A stretch of 51,807 bases of DNA from JTS-RE9 sp964649195 (GCA_964649195.1 CAZYPK010000019.1:1-51807), one strand, 5' to 3'. Numbered from the stretch's first letter, positions 17,692-26,464 are shown. Notes: a model not told the origin generated them from the letters alone. Numbers and translations are program-made.

Positions 17692-18441
17692 TCAATCCTT
17701 TGGCAATGTCTGAAGCAGCGACCGAGCCTCGGTCAGAAGTTTGGGAACATGGTCGGCCATCACGGTCCATACGATGTCGTCATCAACCATGTCATATTCA
17801 TGCACGATCAAATTGCGGAAGGCGATGATGCTGCGCGCGGCGGTGATCCGGTCGGCCAGCGCATCATTCCGCTTGCGGATGCGGTTGATCGCCTCGCCGA
17901 TGATGGTGAAGGCGCGCTCCACGCCCCACCGTAGCAACTGATCGGATCGATAGTCCGCCAGCGACCTGGAGGACCGCACGGAATCGAGCTGCTCGCAGGC
18001 GGCGATGATGTCCTCGATGGACTTTCGTATCAGCGGATCATACGGCGAGGAATCGTTCATTTCCGATGGCTCCCGGCCAGGTTCCAACAGAAGTCGGTCA
18101 CGATCGATGATGATGACGGCATCCGCATCGACTTCACGTTGAAGATACGGATTGCCAGTCGCGCCCTGGGGAAGGATATCAACCGGCCGGTGCAGCAACG
18201 ATGTCAGGTCATCCCTGAGACGGCTGACATGCGCCATCCAGGGAAGACTGTAACCCGGCTCGAAATCGACGACAAAATCGATGTCGCTCGTCGAACTGTT
18301 GAAGCGGTCGGATACGACAGAGCCGAAGACGCCCAAACGCCTGACATGGTGGCTCCGGCAAATGGCGGGCAATTGCAGCAAGGCGGTCCCCAGACGCCGG
18401 CGAACCCGTTCGATCGTCAGGTTTTCCGCGAGTCGTGTCAT
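17692..18441 (-). CDS. MNT-HEPN fusion, single-chain toxin-antitoxin-like protein
   Basis: The 249-residue product joins two domains that are normally separate. Residues of about 1-110 are a minimal nucleotidyltransferase with Gly40-Ser41 and Asp53-x-Asp55 (GSVVSDRFNSSTSDIDFVV), the GSx10DxD active-site pattern. Residues of about 135-249 are a HEPN domain with R209-x4-H214-x-Y216 (RNLIVHEY), the RX4HXY ribonuclease motif of HepT toxins. In MntA/HepT systems the nucleotidyltransferase silences the toxin by AMPylating this tyrosine; by analogy this chain could silence itself. It ends one base before fabF. A TTG 12 bases upstream is an alternative start. Function is inferred; the motifs are seen directly. 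Confidence 0.8.
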   Translation of the reverse strand: MTRLAENLTIERVRRRLGTALLQLPAICRSHHVRRLGVFGSVVSDRFNSSTSDIDFVVDFEPGYSLPWMAHVSRLRDDLTSLLHRPVDILPQGATGNPYLQREVDADAVIIIDRDRLLLEPGREPSEMNDSSPYDPLIRKSIEDIIAACEQLDSVRSSRSLADYRSDQLLRWGVERAFTIIGEAINRIRKRNDALADRITAARSIIAFRNLIVHEYDMVDDDIVWTVMADHVPKLLTEARSLLQTLPKD

Positions 18442-18472
18442 GGGAGAACTCAATCACGAAGGCGGGTGTTCA

Positions 18473-18844
18473 TCATTCATCCTCGTGTGGGAACGTGGGA
18501 TCGCCCGGTTTGGGCAGAATCGCTTCAACTTCGATCAGGAGCAACGGCAGATGCTTTTCGACAATGGCCCACACGCGGTCCTGGGCAATGCGTGGATAAT
18601 CGTGGATCAGTTTGTTTCGGAAGCCGACGATGTCCGAAGCTTGGGTGATCCGCTCGCCCAGTTCGGGCATCAGCTTCATGGCCTGATTGATCGCCTCGCC
18701 GATGATCGTCAGCCGGCGCTCGATCGCGTCGCGCAGCATGTCGTTGAGCAGGTAATCGCGAAACGTCCGGCCCTGAGTGTACGCGGCAATGCGTTCGCAG
18801 GCGTCACGCACGTCCCACAGCCATTTTTGCACATTACGCTGCAT
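18473..18844 (-). CDS. hepT: HepT-like HEPN ribonuclease toxin
   Basis: The 123-residue all-helical protein carries R76-x4-H81-x-Y83 (RNKLIHDY), the RX4HXY motif needed for RNA cleavage and for control by AMPylation. RRLTIIGEAINQ and VWAIVEKHLPLL are typical HepT/DUF86 helices. Its ATG lies inside the last codons of the preceding mntA-like gene (11-bp overlap), the usual coupling of an antitoxin-toxin operon. The toxic role is known for the family but not shown here. Confidence 0.85.
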   Translation of the reverse strand: MQRNVQKWLWDVRDACERIAAYTQGRTFRDYLLNDMLRDAIERRLTIIGEAINQAMKLMPELGERITQASDIVGFRNKLIHDYPRIAQDRVWAIVEKHLPLLLIEVEAILPKPGDPTFPHEDE

Positions 18845-19142
18845 ACAGAGGCACACGGGTTTCGATGACTTCCTGCTTGAAATAAGGATTGCGGATCGCG
18901 TCATATTCCACCAGGTCCACGCTCCTGCCAAACAGCGATTCAAGATCGCGCATCAGTTGAAAATAGACATCATCAAACCCCTTGCGTGGCGACGGCTTGA
19001 ACACCACCAGAAAATCCAGATCACTCGCCTGCGGATCAAAGTCATCCCGTATCGCGGAACCAAAAATGAACAGCTTCTCCACCTGATGCTTTTCACACAG
19101 GGCCCGCACGCTCTCAAGATTGGATTCAACAATGGATGTCAC
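18834..19142 (-). CDS. mntA: MntA-like nucleotidyltransferase antitoxin
   Basis: This 102-residue minimal nucleotidyltransferase has Gly28-Ser29 and Asp41-x-Asp43 (FGSAIRDDFDPQASDLDFLV). In characterised pairs it transfers AMP to the HepT tyrosine and neutralises it. It starts at GTG 19142, preceded by AGGTGA, and overlaps hepT by 11 bp. It is very similar to the MntA at 20402-20713, including the C-terminal pattern TRVPxYxA, so the two modules probably arose by duplication or from one family. Confidence 0.85.
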   Translation of the reverse strand: MTSIVESNLESVRALCEKHQVEKLFIFGSAIRDDFDPQASDLDFLVVFKPSPRKGFDDVYFQLMRDLESLFGRSVDLVEYDAIRNPYFKQEVIETRVPLYAA

Positions 19143-19160
19143 GGATCACCTATGCACATG

Positions 19161-19235
19161 TTAGCCCACGTGACGGCGAAGGATCAATGCCGCGTTCCGC
19201 CCGCCGATGCCGGTGATGACGGTGCGGGTGTTCAT
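19161..19235 (-). pseudogene. Scar of a third ketosynthase gene (internal deletion)
   Basis: This 24-codon frame starts with the 11 codons MNTRTVITGIG, identical to the fabF start over 33 bases. It continues directly as GGRNAALILRR and stops after HVG. The second half matches the C-terminal end of a KS (GGQNAALVLRRL in the gene at 20739-22097). So the first and last few codons of a KS gene are joined and roughly 400 codons are missing. The junction falls on TCGGC, which occurs both at the N-terminal ATCGGC and the C-terminal TTCGGCGG, so a microhomology deletion is likely. It lies between the HepT-RlaP gene and the MntA gene, 10 bp after the former's stop. Confidence 0.8.
19203..19235 (-). 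repeat. 33-bp perfect direct repeat, copy 2 (KS scar)
   Basis: Identical to the first 33 bases of fabF (17658-17690). The identity ends sharply where the scar switches to the KS C-terminal codons. Confidence 0.95.
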
Positions 19236-19245
19236 AAGCGGTTCA

Positions 19246-20412
19246 CTACGTGTGGAAGATGACATCGGCGACGAAGCGGTCGAGCGCTTCATTGTCACGG
19301 TCGTTTGTCGGCAGCGCGGCGGCGACGGCGTCGCCCTCGTTGAGCCAGCGGGAAATATAGCGATTCAAGATCACGTCGGGGTGGCCCCGGCCCAGTTCCA
19401 CGCCGGCACGCTTGTCGCGCACCAGGGCATGGACCGCATCCATCACCTCGCGGGGCCAGTCAATCGCGGCGAGCACCTGGGCAAACGCCGTGGGCGGCTG
19501 AGCGCGGTGGAGAGCGATGTATCGAATGCAGGCCAACGGACGCAAGGCATAAAGATATTTCTTGCGGACAGGCTGCGGCTCGGATTCGAGGTGCCCTTTC
19601 CAGACGTTTCGCGCCATGCTCAGGTAATGATGGGCGGCCTTGAGCGGATCGAAGTACCACCGGGCGAGCTGGCGGAGGGATGCAAGCGGCGCCGACTCGG
19701 CGCGGTAGATGATCGGCGAGGCGAGCCATTCCATCAGCGGCGGGTTGCTGCGACGCATCAGTTCCGCGGTCTTTCGGATGTCCCACCCGCCCAGGTCGAT
19801 GTCGCCCGGCTCCTGCTGATCGAACGCGCCGACCGGGGCCTTGAGGCCGACGTATTCCGCCGGGCGATAAGCATAAATGAATCGCACATCGTAGTCGCTG
19901 TCCGACGATGCAAAACCCCACGCCCGGCTGCCGCTTTCACAGGCGAACAGAACGCGAAGCCGCCGCTGCCGCTCGATCCGGGTCAGCAGTTGCAGCACCG
20001 ACTCCCGCACCGGCGCCGCAACGGCCTCGTGGCTCAACGCCGCCTCGGATGGTTCGCGGTCGGATGAAGTCGATGCATCGGCAAGCAGCGCGAGGGCCTC
20101 CGATTGCAGAAGCGGAACGTGCTCCGTGACAATGTTCCAGACGACCTGAAGTTTCAGCGTGAAATAGGCATGCACCAGGCGATTGCGAAGATTGATGATC
20201 TCGTCGTGGTCGGTGATCCGTCGGGCGACGAAAACATCGGCCCGGCGCAGCTGCGTCACCGCCTCGCCAAGCGTCGCCAGTTGCCAACAGACGGCGGACT
20301 GAAGCTGGGCGTCGGTGAGAAAGGATTCTTCGTCGGCCGACTCGGTGAATCGGGCGATGGCCTTGCAGGCGTCGCGGATGTCTTCCAGATAAAGCGTCAC
20401 TTCACGCGACAT
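19246..20412 (-). CDS. HepT-RlaP fusion protein
   Basis: The 388-residue product fuses a HEPN domain to a large nucleotidyltransferase. Residues of about 1-110 are HepT-like with R76-x4-H81-x-Y83 (RNRLVHAY). Residues of about 135-388 match the RlaP family, a polymerase-beta-fold nucleotidyltransferase linked in other genomes to RNA repair. Its GSR at 161-163 and Asp173-x-Asp175 (SGSRAWGFASSDSDYDV) are intact, followed by the family's GGWDIRKTAELMRRSNPPLMEWLASPIIY. The ATG overlaps the last codons of an upstream MntA gene by 11 bp, exactly like the HepT-MntA pair downstream. A toxin fused to its modifying enzyme and also paired with a free MntA is plausible, but this is inference. Confidence 0.8.
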   Translation of the reverse strand: MSREVTLYLEDIRDACKAIARFTESADEESFLTDAQLQSAVCWQLATLGEAVTQLRRADVFVARRITDHDEIINLRNRLVHAYFTLKLQVVWNIVTEHVPLLQSEALALLADASTSSDREPSEAALSHEAVAAPVRESVLQLLTRIERQRRLRVLFACESGSRAWGFASSDSDYDVRFIYAYRPAEYVGLKAPVGAFDQQEPGDIDLGGWDIRKTAELMRRSNPPLMEWLASPIIYRAESAPLASLRQLARWYFDPLKAAHHYLSMARNVWKGHLESEPQPVRKKYLYALRPLACIRYIALHRAQPPTAFAQVLAAIDWPREVMDAVHALVRDKRAGVELGRGHPDVILNRYISRWLNEGDAVAAALPTNDRDNEALDRFVADVIFHT

Positions 20413-20713
20413 AAACAGGCACCCGGGTTCGTGTCACTTCGCGGCGGAATGTTTCGTTGCGGATCGTGTCCGCCTCGATGAGGTCCACCTTGCGGTTGAA
20501 AAGCTGTTCCAGTTCCTTGAGCAGCAGGAAGAACGGATCCTTGAAGCCCAGACGGGGCATGTCGGCCGGGAACTCCACGAGAAAGTCGAGATCGCTGCAT
20601 GACGGATCGAAGTCTTCGCGGGTCGCCGATCCGAACAGGTCGAAGCGCGCCACCTCGTACTTGGCGCAGAGCCGTCGGATGGAATCCAGATTGTCTTCGA
20701 TCATCGAGAGCAT
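20402..20713 (-). CDS. mntA: MntA-like nucleotidyltransferase antitoxin, second copy
   Basis: This is a 103-residue nucleotidyltransferase with Gly28-Ser29 and Asp41-x-Asp43 (FGSATREDFDPSCSDLDFLV). CGGAG lies about seven bases before ATG 20713; a second ATG at 20704 is possible. It begins 25 bp after the stop of the second KS gene and overlaps the HepT-RlaP gene by 11 bp, so it should be the cognate antitoxin of that fusion. Catalytic residues are intact. Confidence 0.83.
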   Translation of the reverse strand: MLSMIEDNLDSIRRLCAKYEVARFDLFGSATREDFDPSCSDLDFLVEFPADMPRLGFKDPFFLLLKELEQLFNRKVDLIEADTIRNETFRREVTRTRVPVYVA

Positions 20714-20738
20714 CGCGCAGCTCCGTTGTGACTCCGGA

Positions 20739-22097
20739 TCATAGGCGCCTGAGCACCAACGCCGCATTCTGTCCGCCGAAGCCCGCGGAGTAGGTGAGCA
20801 CATATTCGAGCTTCGCGCCGCGCGAGGGTTGCGATCGGGCGTTCATTTCGTTCAAGGGCGAGTCGCAGTTGATCGTCGCGGGGATCATCTGTTCACTCAG
20901 CGCCTTGGCCGCGATGCACACATCGATGCCGCCCGCGCCGGCGAAGCAGTTGCCCACCATCGGCTTGTTGGAGGCGACGGGAATTTCCTTCGCGCGGCTG
21001 CCGAAGATGCTGAAGATCGCCGCCGCTTCCGCCTGATCATATTCAGCCACGCCGCTGCCGAAGGGGATGATCAGATCGATCCGCTCCGGCGAAACGTCCG
21101 CCTCGCGCATCGCGGCGCGGATGGCCAGGGCAATGCCCCGGCCATTGGGATCGGGAGCCTGATTCGCGCGGGGAATGTGGACCGATTGCGAAGCCCCGAA
21201 GCCCGCAATCTCCGCATAGGCGCGAGGCTTTTCAGAGCCGCTTGCGGCTTCGCGCCGGGCCTCGAAAGTCTCCCGCGATTCCAGCACCACGATCGCCCCG
21301 CCCTGCCCGATCACCATACCTGCGGCATCCGCATCGAACGGCCTCACCGCGCTCGCCGGCGCATCATTGGATTTCACATTCAACCTGCCGGTGAACACCT
21401 GCCTCAGAAACGCCATCGGGTTGAGCTTGTCCTCCGCGCCGCCGCAGAAGCACATGTCCGCGGCGCCGCGCTGAATGACGCGCAGCGACTCGCCGATGGA
21501 GAGCATCGCCGAAGCCTCGGCGCAGGTGATGGTGTTGGACGGTCCCTGAGCGTCGTGAATGATCGTCACATGGCAGGCGAGCATGTTGGGCAGATACTTG
21601 AGCAGCCACAGCGGCGTCAGATGATTGATGCCTTCGCGGCCCCACTTGTGGATGTCGAAGTCGCCCTGCTCATCGACCGCCTCGCTCAGGGCCTGCGTCA
21701 GTTCGTTGACCTCGGCGGCGATGAGGCCCGAGCCGATGTGGCAACCCACGCGCGCCGAATCGTAGGTGGGTTTGAAGCCCGGCGTGCCGGCCGATTCCGC
21801 ATCGGTCCCCGCCGTGCGAAGCCCGGCATCCTTCGCGGCAAGCTGCGCCGCCGCCACCGCAAACTCGATGTCCGTCGCCATCACCTTTGTCGCCTTGCGA
21901 TAGCTCTTGGGCACGAAATCGCGGACCGTGAAATCGCGGACCTGCGACCCGATGTGACAGTCAAAACCCGTCGGATCGAACACATCGATCCGGCCGATCG
22001 CGCCGCGACCGACGACGACCGCCTCCCACGTCGGGGCGATGCCCACCCCCACGCCGCTGACCGGCCCCAACCCTGTGATGACGACGCTTCGTGCCAT
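20739..22097 (-). CDS. Ketosynthase-like protein lacking both active-site histidines
   Basis: The 452-residue protein has the thiolase fold of KS enzymes and keeps a cysteine at the nucleophile position (Cys192 in TITCAEAS). The first histidine is replaced (LIIPFGSGVAEYDQAE in place of SAHGTGT; Phe346 aligns with it). The second is Asn383 (KPMVGNCFAGAG in place of SMLGHLIAAAG). It therefore cannot use the normal condensation mechanism. It recalls the chain-length-factor partner of type II polyketide KS pairs, although those usually lose the cysteine instead. REAASGSEK is coded by a dispersed palindrome inserted in frame. It probably pairs with the active KS at 16398-17690, now about 3 kb away across the toxin-antitoxin array. 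Confidence 0.75.
   Translation of the reverse strand: MARSVVITGLGPVSGVGVGIAPTWEAVVVGRGAIGRIDVFDPTGFDCHIGSQVRDFTVRDFVPKSYRKATKVMATDIEFAVAAAQLAAKDAGLRTAGTDAESAGTPGFKPTYDSARVGCHIGSGLIAAEVNELTQALSEAVDEQGDFDIHKWGREGINHLTPLWLLKYLPNMLACHVTIIHDAQGPSNTITCAEASAMLSIGESLRVIQRGAADMCFCGGAEDKLNPMAFLRQVFTGRLNVKSNDAPASAVRPFDADAAGMVIGQGGAIVVLESRETFEARREAASGSEKPRAYAEIAGFGASQSVHIPRANQAPDPNGRGIALAIRAAMREADVSPERIDLIIPFGSGVAEYDQAEAAAIFSIFGSRAKEIPVASNKPMVGNCFAGAGGIDVCIAAKALSEQMIPATINCDSPLNEMNARSQPSRGAKLEYVLTYSAGFGGQNAALVLRRL
21236..21253. repeat. Dispersed palindrome inside the second KS gene
   Basis: AGCCGCTTGCGGCTTCGC, otherwise intergenic at 1824, 14156, 28994-29016 (complement) and 40616-40637 (complement), occurs here within coding sequence and is read in frame as part of REAASGS. 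Confidence 0.9.
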
Positions 22098-22313
22098 GTG
22101 TGCCCTGCCCGATTCAAAGTTCGCAATGAGGCACGCCAGTGTACGTCAGCGGACAGAGGATTGCAGAGCCGCGACTCGACGAGTCGCCGACGCGCACGAC
22201 TTGACGGGATGAACATCGCGCGATCGATGACCGTTGACGACGGTGACGCGGCGCGGACACGTTCGAGTCCGACAGTGCAAGGCGCACATCACCGGCCACC
22301 AATCCGTGCGCAT

Positions 22314-22334
22314 CCGCGACGTGTCACGTCGCGG
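22314..22334. repeat. CCGCGACGT palindrome, copy 2
   Basis: Arms of 9 bp enclose GTC, directly abutting the stop codon of the lipoprotein gene at 22335. The spacer 22098-22334 also has a small palindrome GCGACTCGACGAGTCGC; no gene is visible in it. Confidence 0.85.
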
Positions 22335-22775
22335 CTATCTGCGCCTCTGCTCGATCGCCTTCACCTTGCCCCCGTCGAACTCGATGCGCAGCCGTTCGTA
22401 TTCGTGCTGCACATCGACATACTGCGGCCCGCTGTGGAAATGGTCGTATCCGCCGCGGCGATATCTGCGGAACATCGAAGGCTGCCGCCAGAAGGTGTCG
22501 CGCGTGTAGTAAATGCCGTCGTAGGACCAGATGTCATACACCACCCCCGTCTCATCGGTGCGCGTCAGAATCGTGTCCGGCTCACCGAGGGCGATGTACA
22601 CCATCTCCTTGGTGTCGCCCACCGCCGGCTGCCCCGCCTCAAGACGGGCCTGGACCTCCGGTGAAAAAGCGGCGAAAAGATCGGCATGCTCCCTGGCGCG
22701 GGCCTGCGGCGTGGAGCAGCCGACGTTCATCAGAGGCGACAGCAGAAACAGCGACAGGATGATTCGCGTGGCCAT
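22335..22775 (-). CDS. Lipoprotein with SmpA/BamE-like domain
   Basis: The 146-residue product has a lipoprotein signal (IILSLFLLSPLMNVGC, Cys at about 20). A stretch typical of the SmpA/OmlA/BamE fold follows (VGDTKEMVYIALGEPDTIL), then a Tyr/Arg-rich tail with YDIWSYDGIYY. BamE-like domains assist outer-membrane assembly in proteobacteria; the role here is unknown. GAAGGGAG sits just before a first ATG at 22781, so the second ATG at 22775 has the better spacing. It lies upstream of and in line with the KS gene, across 237 bp of spacer. Confidence 0.7.
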   Translation of the reverse strand: MATRIILSLFLLSPLMNVGCSTPQARAREHADLFAAFSPEVQARLEAGQPAVGDTKEMVYIALGEPDTILTRTDETGVVYDIWSYDGIYYTRDTFWRQPSMFRRYRRGGYDHFHSGPQYVDVQHEYERLRIEFDGGKVKAIEQRRR

Positions 22776-23045
22776 GACCATCTCCCTTCAAACACCGAGG
22801 CATTGTAGGAGGGATGCCGGCAGCCCTTCCGATTGTTGCAGTCGTCACAGAGCGAAGGAAAAAACCCGGCCATTTGCCGATCGAGGTGAAGACCTGCTTT
22901 TCCCGCGGCTGCCGTCTTCCGATAACGATGCAGTCGTATGATCGATGCAGCGGAAGGCGCGTGCCCGCCGATGCACTCCAGGGTTTTGTCAAAGGGCGAC
23001 AGCTTGTGCGGCGCCCCGCAAACCAGAGGAACATGGAGTGAGCCG

Positions 23046-23228
23046 ATGCTTCGAACTCTGAACCTGTGCGCACTGATCCTGCTCATGACCTGCGGATTCC
23101 CCGGCTGCACCGCGGCGCCGCAGCCCATGATCGTGCTGATGCCAACCTACTCCCATCACCGCGATGACTTTGACGCCACCGCCGATGAAACCCCGGTCCG
23201 ATTCGACTCGGTCGCCGCGGTGGAATGA
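23046..23228 (+). CDS. Small lipoprotein, 60 aa
   Basis: A short signal with lipobox (LILLMTCGFPGC) is followed by about 40 residues of no known family. GGAG lies just before the ATG. It is alone between palindromic spacers: 22782-23045 upstream shows no other gene, and heptamer repeats begin at its stop codon. Signal and ribosome site make it believable despite its size. Confidence 0.55.
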   Translation: MLRTLNLCALILLMTCGFPGCTAAPQPMIVLMPTYSHHRDDFDATADETPVRFDSVAAVE

Positions 23229-23425
23229 GGGGGAAAGCTGTCAGCTATCAGCTTTCAGCCATCAGCTTTCGGAGGTCAGCAGTCGGGATTCCCGAATAAC
23301 CTCACATCCAAGCCGCTTGCGGCGTAGCAATCCCCCATCAGCTTTCAGCTATCGCCGCAAGACATGGACTATCATGGATCACCCCACTTCGACTCAAAGC
23401 TGATAGCTGATAGCTGAAAGCTCCC
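23229..23425. repeat. Heptamer repeats and a truncated MITE
   Basis: Units of the form GCTNTCA run from about 23238 to 23275, and GCTGATA/GCTGAAA units at 23397-23423 are their complements, so the region can fold on itself. Between them 23289-23335 is the left half of the GAATAACC MITE family (AATAACCTCACATCCAAG onward), cut off where the heptamers resume. Confidence 0.8.
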
Positions 23426-24160
23426 ATGTTCCTTTCCTTCTTCCGCGACAACATGCCTTCACCCGAAGCGATCGCGCTGGGCGGGCCGTTGTGTCTGCTT
23501 TGGGCGTATGGGGCATTGTCACTTGCGGGCTGGCTCAAGCGGAAAAAAGGGTGGAAGACAGGCTATACGCGCAAGGTGTTTCACTTTGTCACATTCATCA
23601 CCGTGGCGGTCATGATGGCCGTGCCGACGTTGGGCCTGCCCATCGTCTGCCTTCATGCGGGCATGACTTCGCTGGTGATTCTCTACGCCCTGCTGCGCGG
23701 CGCCGGCCATCCGCTCTATGAAGCGATGGCCCGCGAGAAGGACGCCCCGCATCGCACGGCTTACATCATCACCCCCTACCTCGCCACGCTGCTGGGCGGC
23801 CTCATCAGCGCCATCGGGTTCGCGCCTTACGCCATCGCGGGCTTTCTCGTCACCGGCGTCGGCGATGCCGTGGGCGAACCGGTGGGCACACGCTGGGGCA
23901 AACATCGCTACCGCGTCATCACCGCCACCAGCACCATCAGCCACCGCAGCTATGAAGGATCGCTCGCCGTCTTCATCGCCAGCCTGATCTGCCTGGTGCT
24001 TACGGTGGCGATGAGTCCTGCGATGTCATGGTCGCCGTCGCTCTGGTACCTGCTGCCGTTGATCGCCCTGCTGTGCGCGGTGGTGGAAGCCATCTCACCG
24101 CACGGCTGGGACAACCTCACGATGCAGGTGGCGCCGACGATGGCGTGCGCGTGGATATAG
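23426..24160 (+). CDS. Phytol/dolichol kinase-like integral membrane protein
   Basis: The 244-residue protein has about seven hydrophobic segments. It shows the family's N-terminal RKVFHF motif and the loop GVGDAVGEPVGTRWGKHRYRV, which matches the GD..GE..G nucleotide-binding signature of CTP-dependent polyprenol or phytol kinases. Such enzymes phosphorylate prenyl alcohols in the membrane; the substrate here is unknown. The ATG at 23426 abuts a heptamer repeat (AGCTGAAAGCTCCC), which leaves no ribosome site; ATG 23453 is an alternative. The neighbourhood gives no pathway hint. Confidence 0.7.
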   Translation: MFLSFFRDNMPSPEAIALGGPLCLLWAYGALSLAGWLKRKKGWKTGYTRKVFHFVTFITVAVMMAVPTLGLPIVCLHAGMTSLVILYALLRGAGHPLYEAMAREKDAPHRTAYIITPYLATLLGGLISAIGFAPYAIAGFLVTGVGDAVGEPVGTRWGKHRYRVITATSTISHRSYEGSLAVFIASLICLVLTVAMSPAMSWSPSLWYLLPLIALLCAVVEAISPHGWDNLTMQVAPTMACAWI

Positions 24161-24420
24161 GAAGGCACGAAGGGATTGAGGCACGAAGGCACGGAGGGGA
24201 GAAAGGGAGAAAAGCGATTGCAAAATGGCCATTGCAAAAGGCAAAGTGCAAAATGGAAGAAGGTAACGCGGCGCCTCCTCCGTCATTTTGCAATTTTCAA
24301 TTTGCAATGGCCATTGGATATTCTGCCTCTGCTTCTGCCGCTGCCACTGCTACATCCATTGTCGTTAAGATGTCTCCACCAAGGCGACAGATTCAACTCA
24401 TCATGATCAAGGAGTGAACC
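24161..24420. other. Spacer with long inverted repeat
   Basis: AATGGCCATTGCAAA (24224-24238) and its perfect complement TTTGCAATGGCCATT (24301-24315) bracket an inner pair based on TGCAAAATGG and CATTTTGCA. The sequence could fold over about 95 nt. After it come CTGCCTCTGCTTCTGCCGC repeats and then the AAGGAG site of the next gene. No gene is visible. Confidence 0.75.
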
Positions 24421-25610
<1,190 letters not shown>

Positions 25611-25614
<4 letters not shown>

Positions 25615-25907
25615 TCCGCGTCGAACTCCCATTCCATCTGCGAACGCTTGCGGCCGTGCAAGGCGAAGTGCTGCTCCAAGTCGCTTCGCCTGTCACCGTG
25701 CGCTCGGTGCTCGATGCGCTGGAAGTCAGATACCCGATGCTGCGCGGCACGATCCGCGATCATGTCACGCTCAAGCGCAGGCCATTCATCCGCTTCTTCA
25801 CCTGCGGCGCGGACTTCTCGAATGAAGATGTGAACACACCGTTGCCCGAAGCGGTGGCGACGGGAAAGGAAACCTTTGCCGTGGTGGGGGCGATCGCGGG
25901 CGGGTGA
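25611..25907 (+). CDS. MoaD/ThiS-like small sulfur-carrier-type protein
   Basis: The 98-residue product has the beta-grasp pattern (VELPFHLRTLA, TVRSVLDALEVRYPML, AIAGG) and ends in Gly-Gly, the residues that become thiocarboxylated in MoaD and ThiS. It starts at GTG 25611, overlapping the TGA of the propeller gene. No E1-like MoeB/ThiF or molybdopterin gene is in the window. A carrier role linked to the propeller protein is inference. Confidence 0.75.
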
Positions 25908-25933
25908 GATATCAGGACAACCGCATATGACTT

Positions 25934-25993
25934 CGGGAGGGCGAGGCTCCGGGAGGGCGAGGCTTCGGGAGGGCGAGGCTCCCGCCGAGCCGT
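25934..25993. repeat. Three tandem GGGAGGGCGAGGCT units
   Basis: Three units of 17-18 bp of the type GGGAGGGCGAGGCTCC lie head to tail, the complement of the family at 19-58; a single unit is at 26119-26140. Nothing else is seen in 25908-26211. Confidence 0.85.
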
Positions 25994-26211
25994 CTGTTGA
26001 CGAAGCCTGTCCGCAGGCTGAGGAAACAGAACTCGCGCGGAGGACCACCGGATATCGGCAGTGCAAGGCGCAAGTTTCTTCACTGGGCCTTTGAGGCCTC
26101 GTGAAGAACGGCTCAGCGGGAGCTTCGCCCTCCCATATGCGCCGGCCCTGCCCCAGCCACCCACCGCAACAGTTCACACTTGATCGATCGACCGATCAGC
26201 ACGATAATCCC

Positions 26212-26451
26212 ATGAACATGGCCAAGTCCTACACCGTCAGCGATGGCAAGATCGTCCTCACGCTCACCGAAGCGGAGGAAGGCGGTTTCATCGTCACATC
26301 TCCGATGGACCCCGCCATCACGACTCAGGCTGAAACGGTGCAGGAAGCGTTTGAAATGGCCCGCGATGCCATCAGGACGCTCAAGGCCGGCCGGGCAAAG
26401 CTGGCTCGCGATATTCGAGCGGGCAGGTTTCTCAAGAGCCGCGCCTCTTGA
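26212..26451 (+). CDS. hicB: HicB-like antitoxin
   Basis: The 79-residue protein has the HicB core EAEEGGFIVTSPMDPAITTQ followed by AETVQEAFEMARDAI, the partial RNase H-like fold that masks HicA. The C-terminal Arg/Lys-rich helix is short and no full ribbon-helix-helix domain is seen. It may start at 26212 or at the second ATG, 26218. The gene faces the HicA-like gene, with stop codons 13 bp apart, whereas hicA and hicB are normally in one operon. Confidence 0.7.
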   Translation: MNMAKSYTVSDGKIVLTLTEAEEGGFIVTSPMDPAITTQAETVQEAFEMARDAIRTLKAGRAKLARDIRAGRFLKSRAS

Positions 26452-26464
26452 AAATCATCACCTT

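Noticed and set aside
22639..23073. Minus-strand frames of 132-144 codons upstream of the lipoprotein gene
   Set aside because: No start signal or domain, low-complexity composition, and they cross the start of the real lipoprotein gene.
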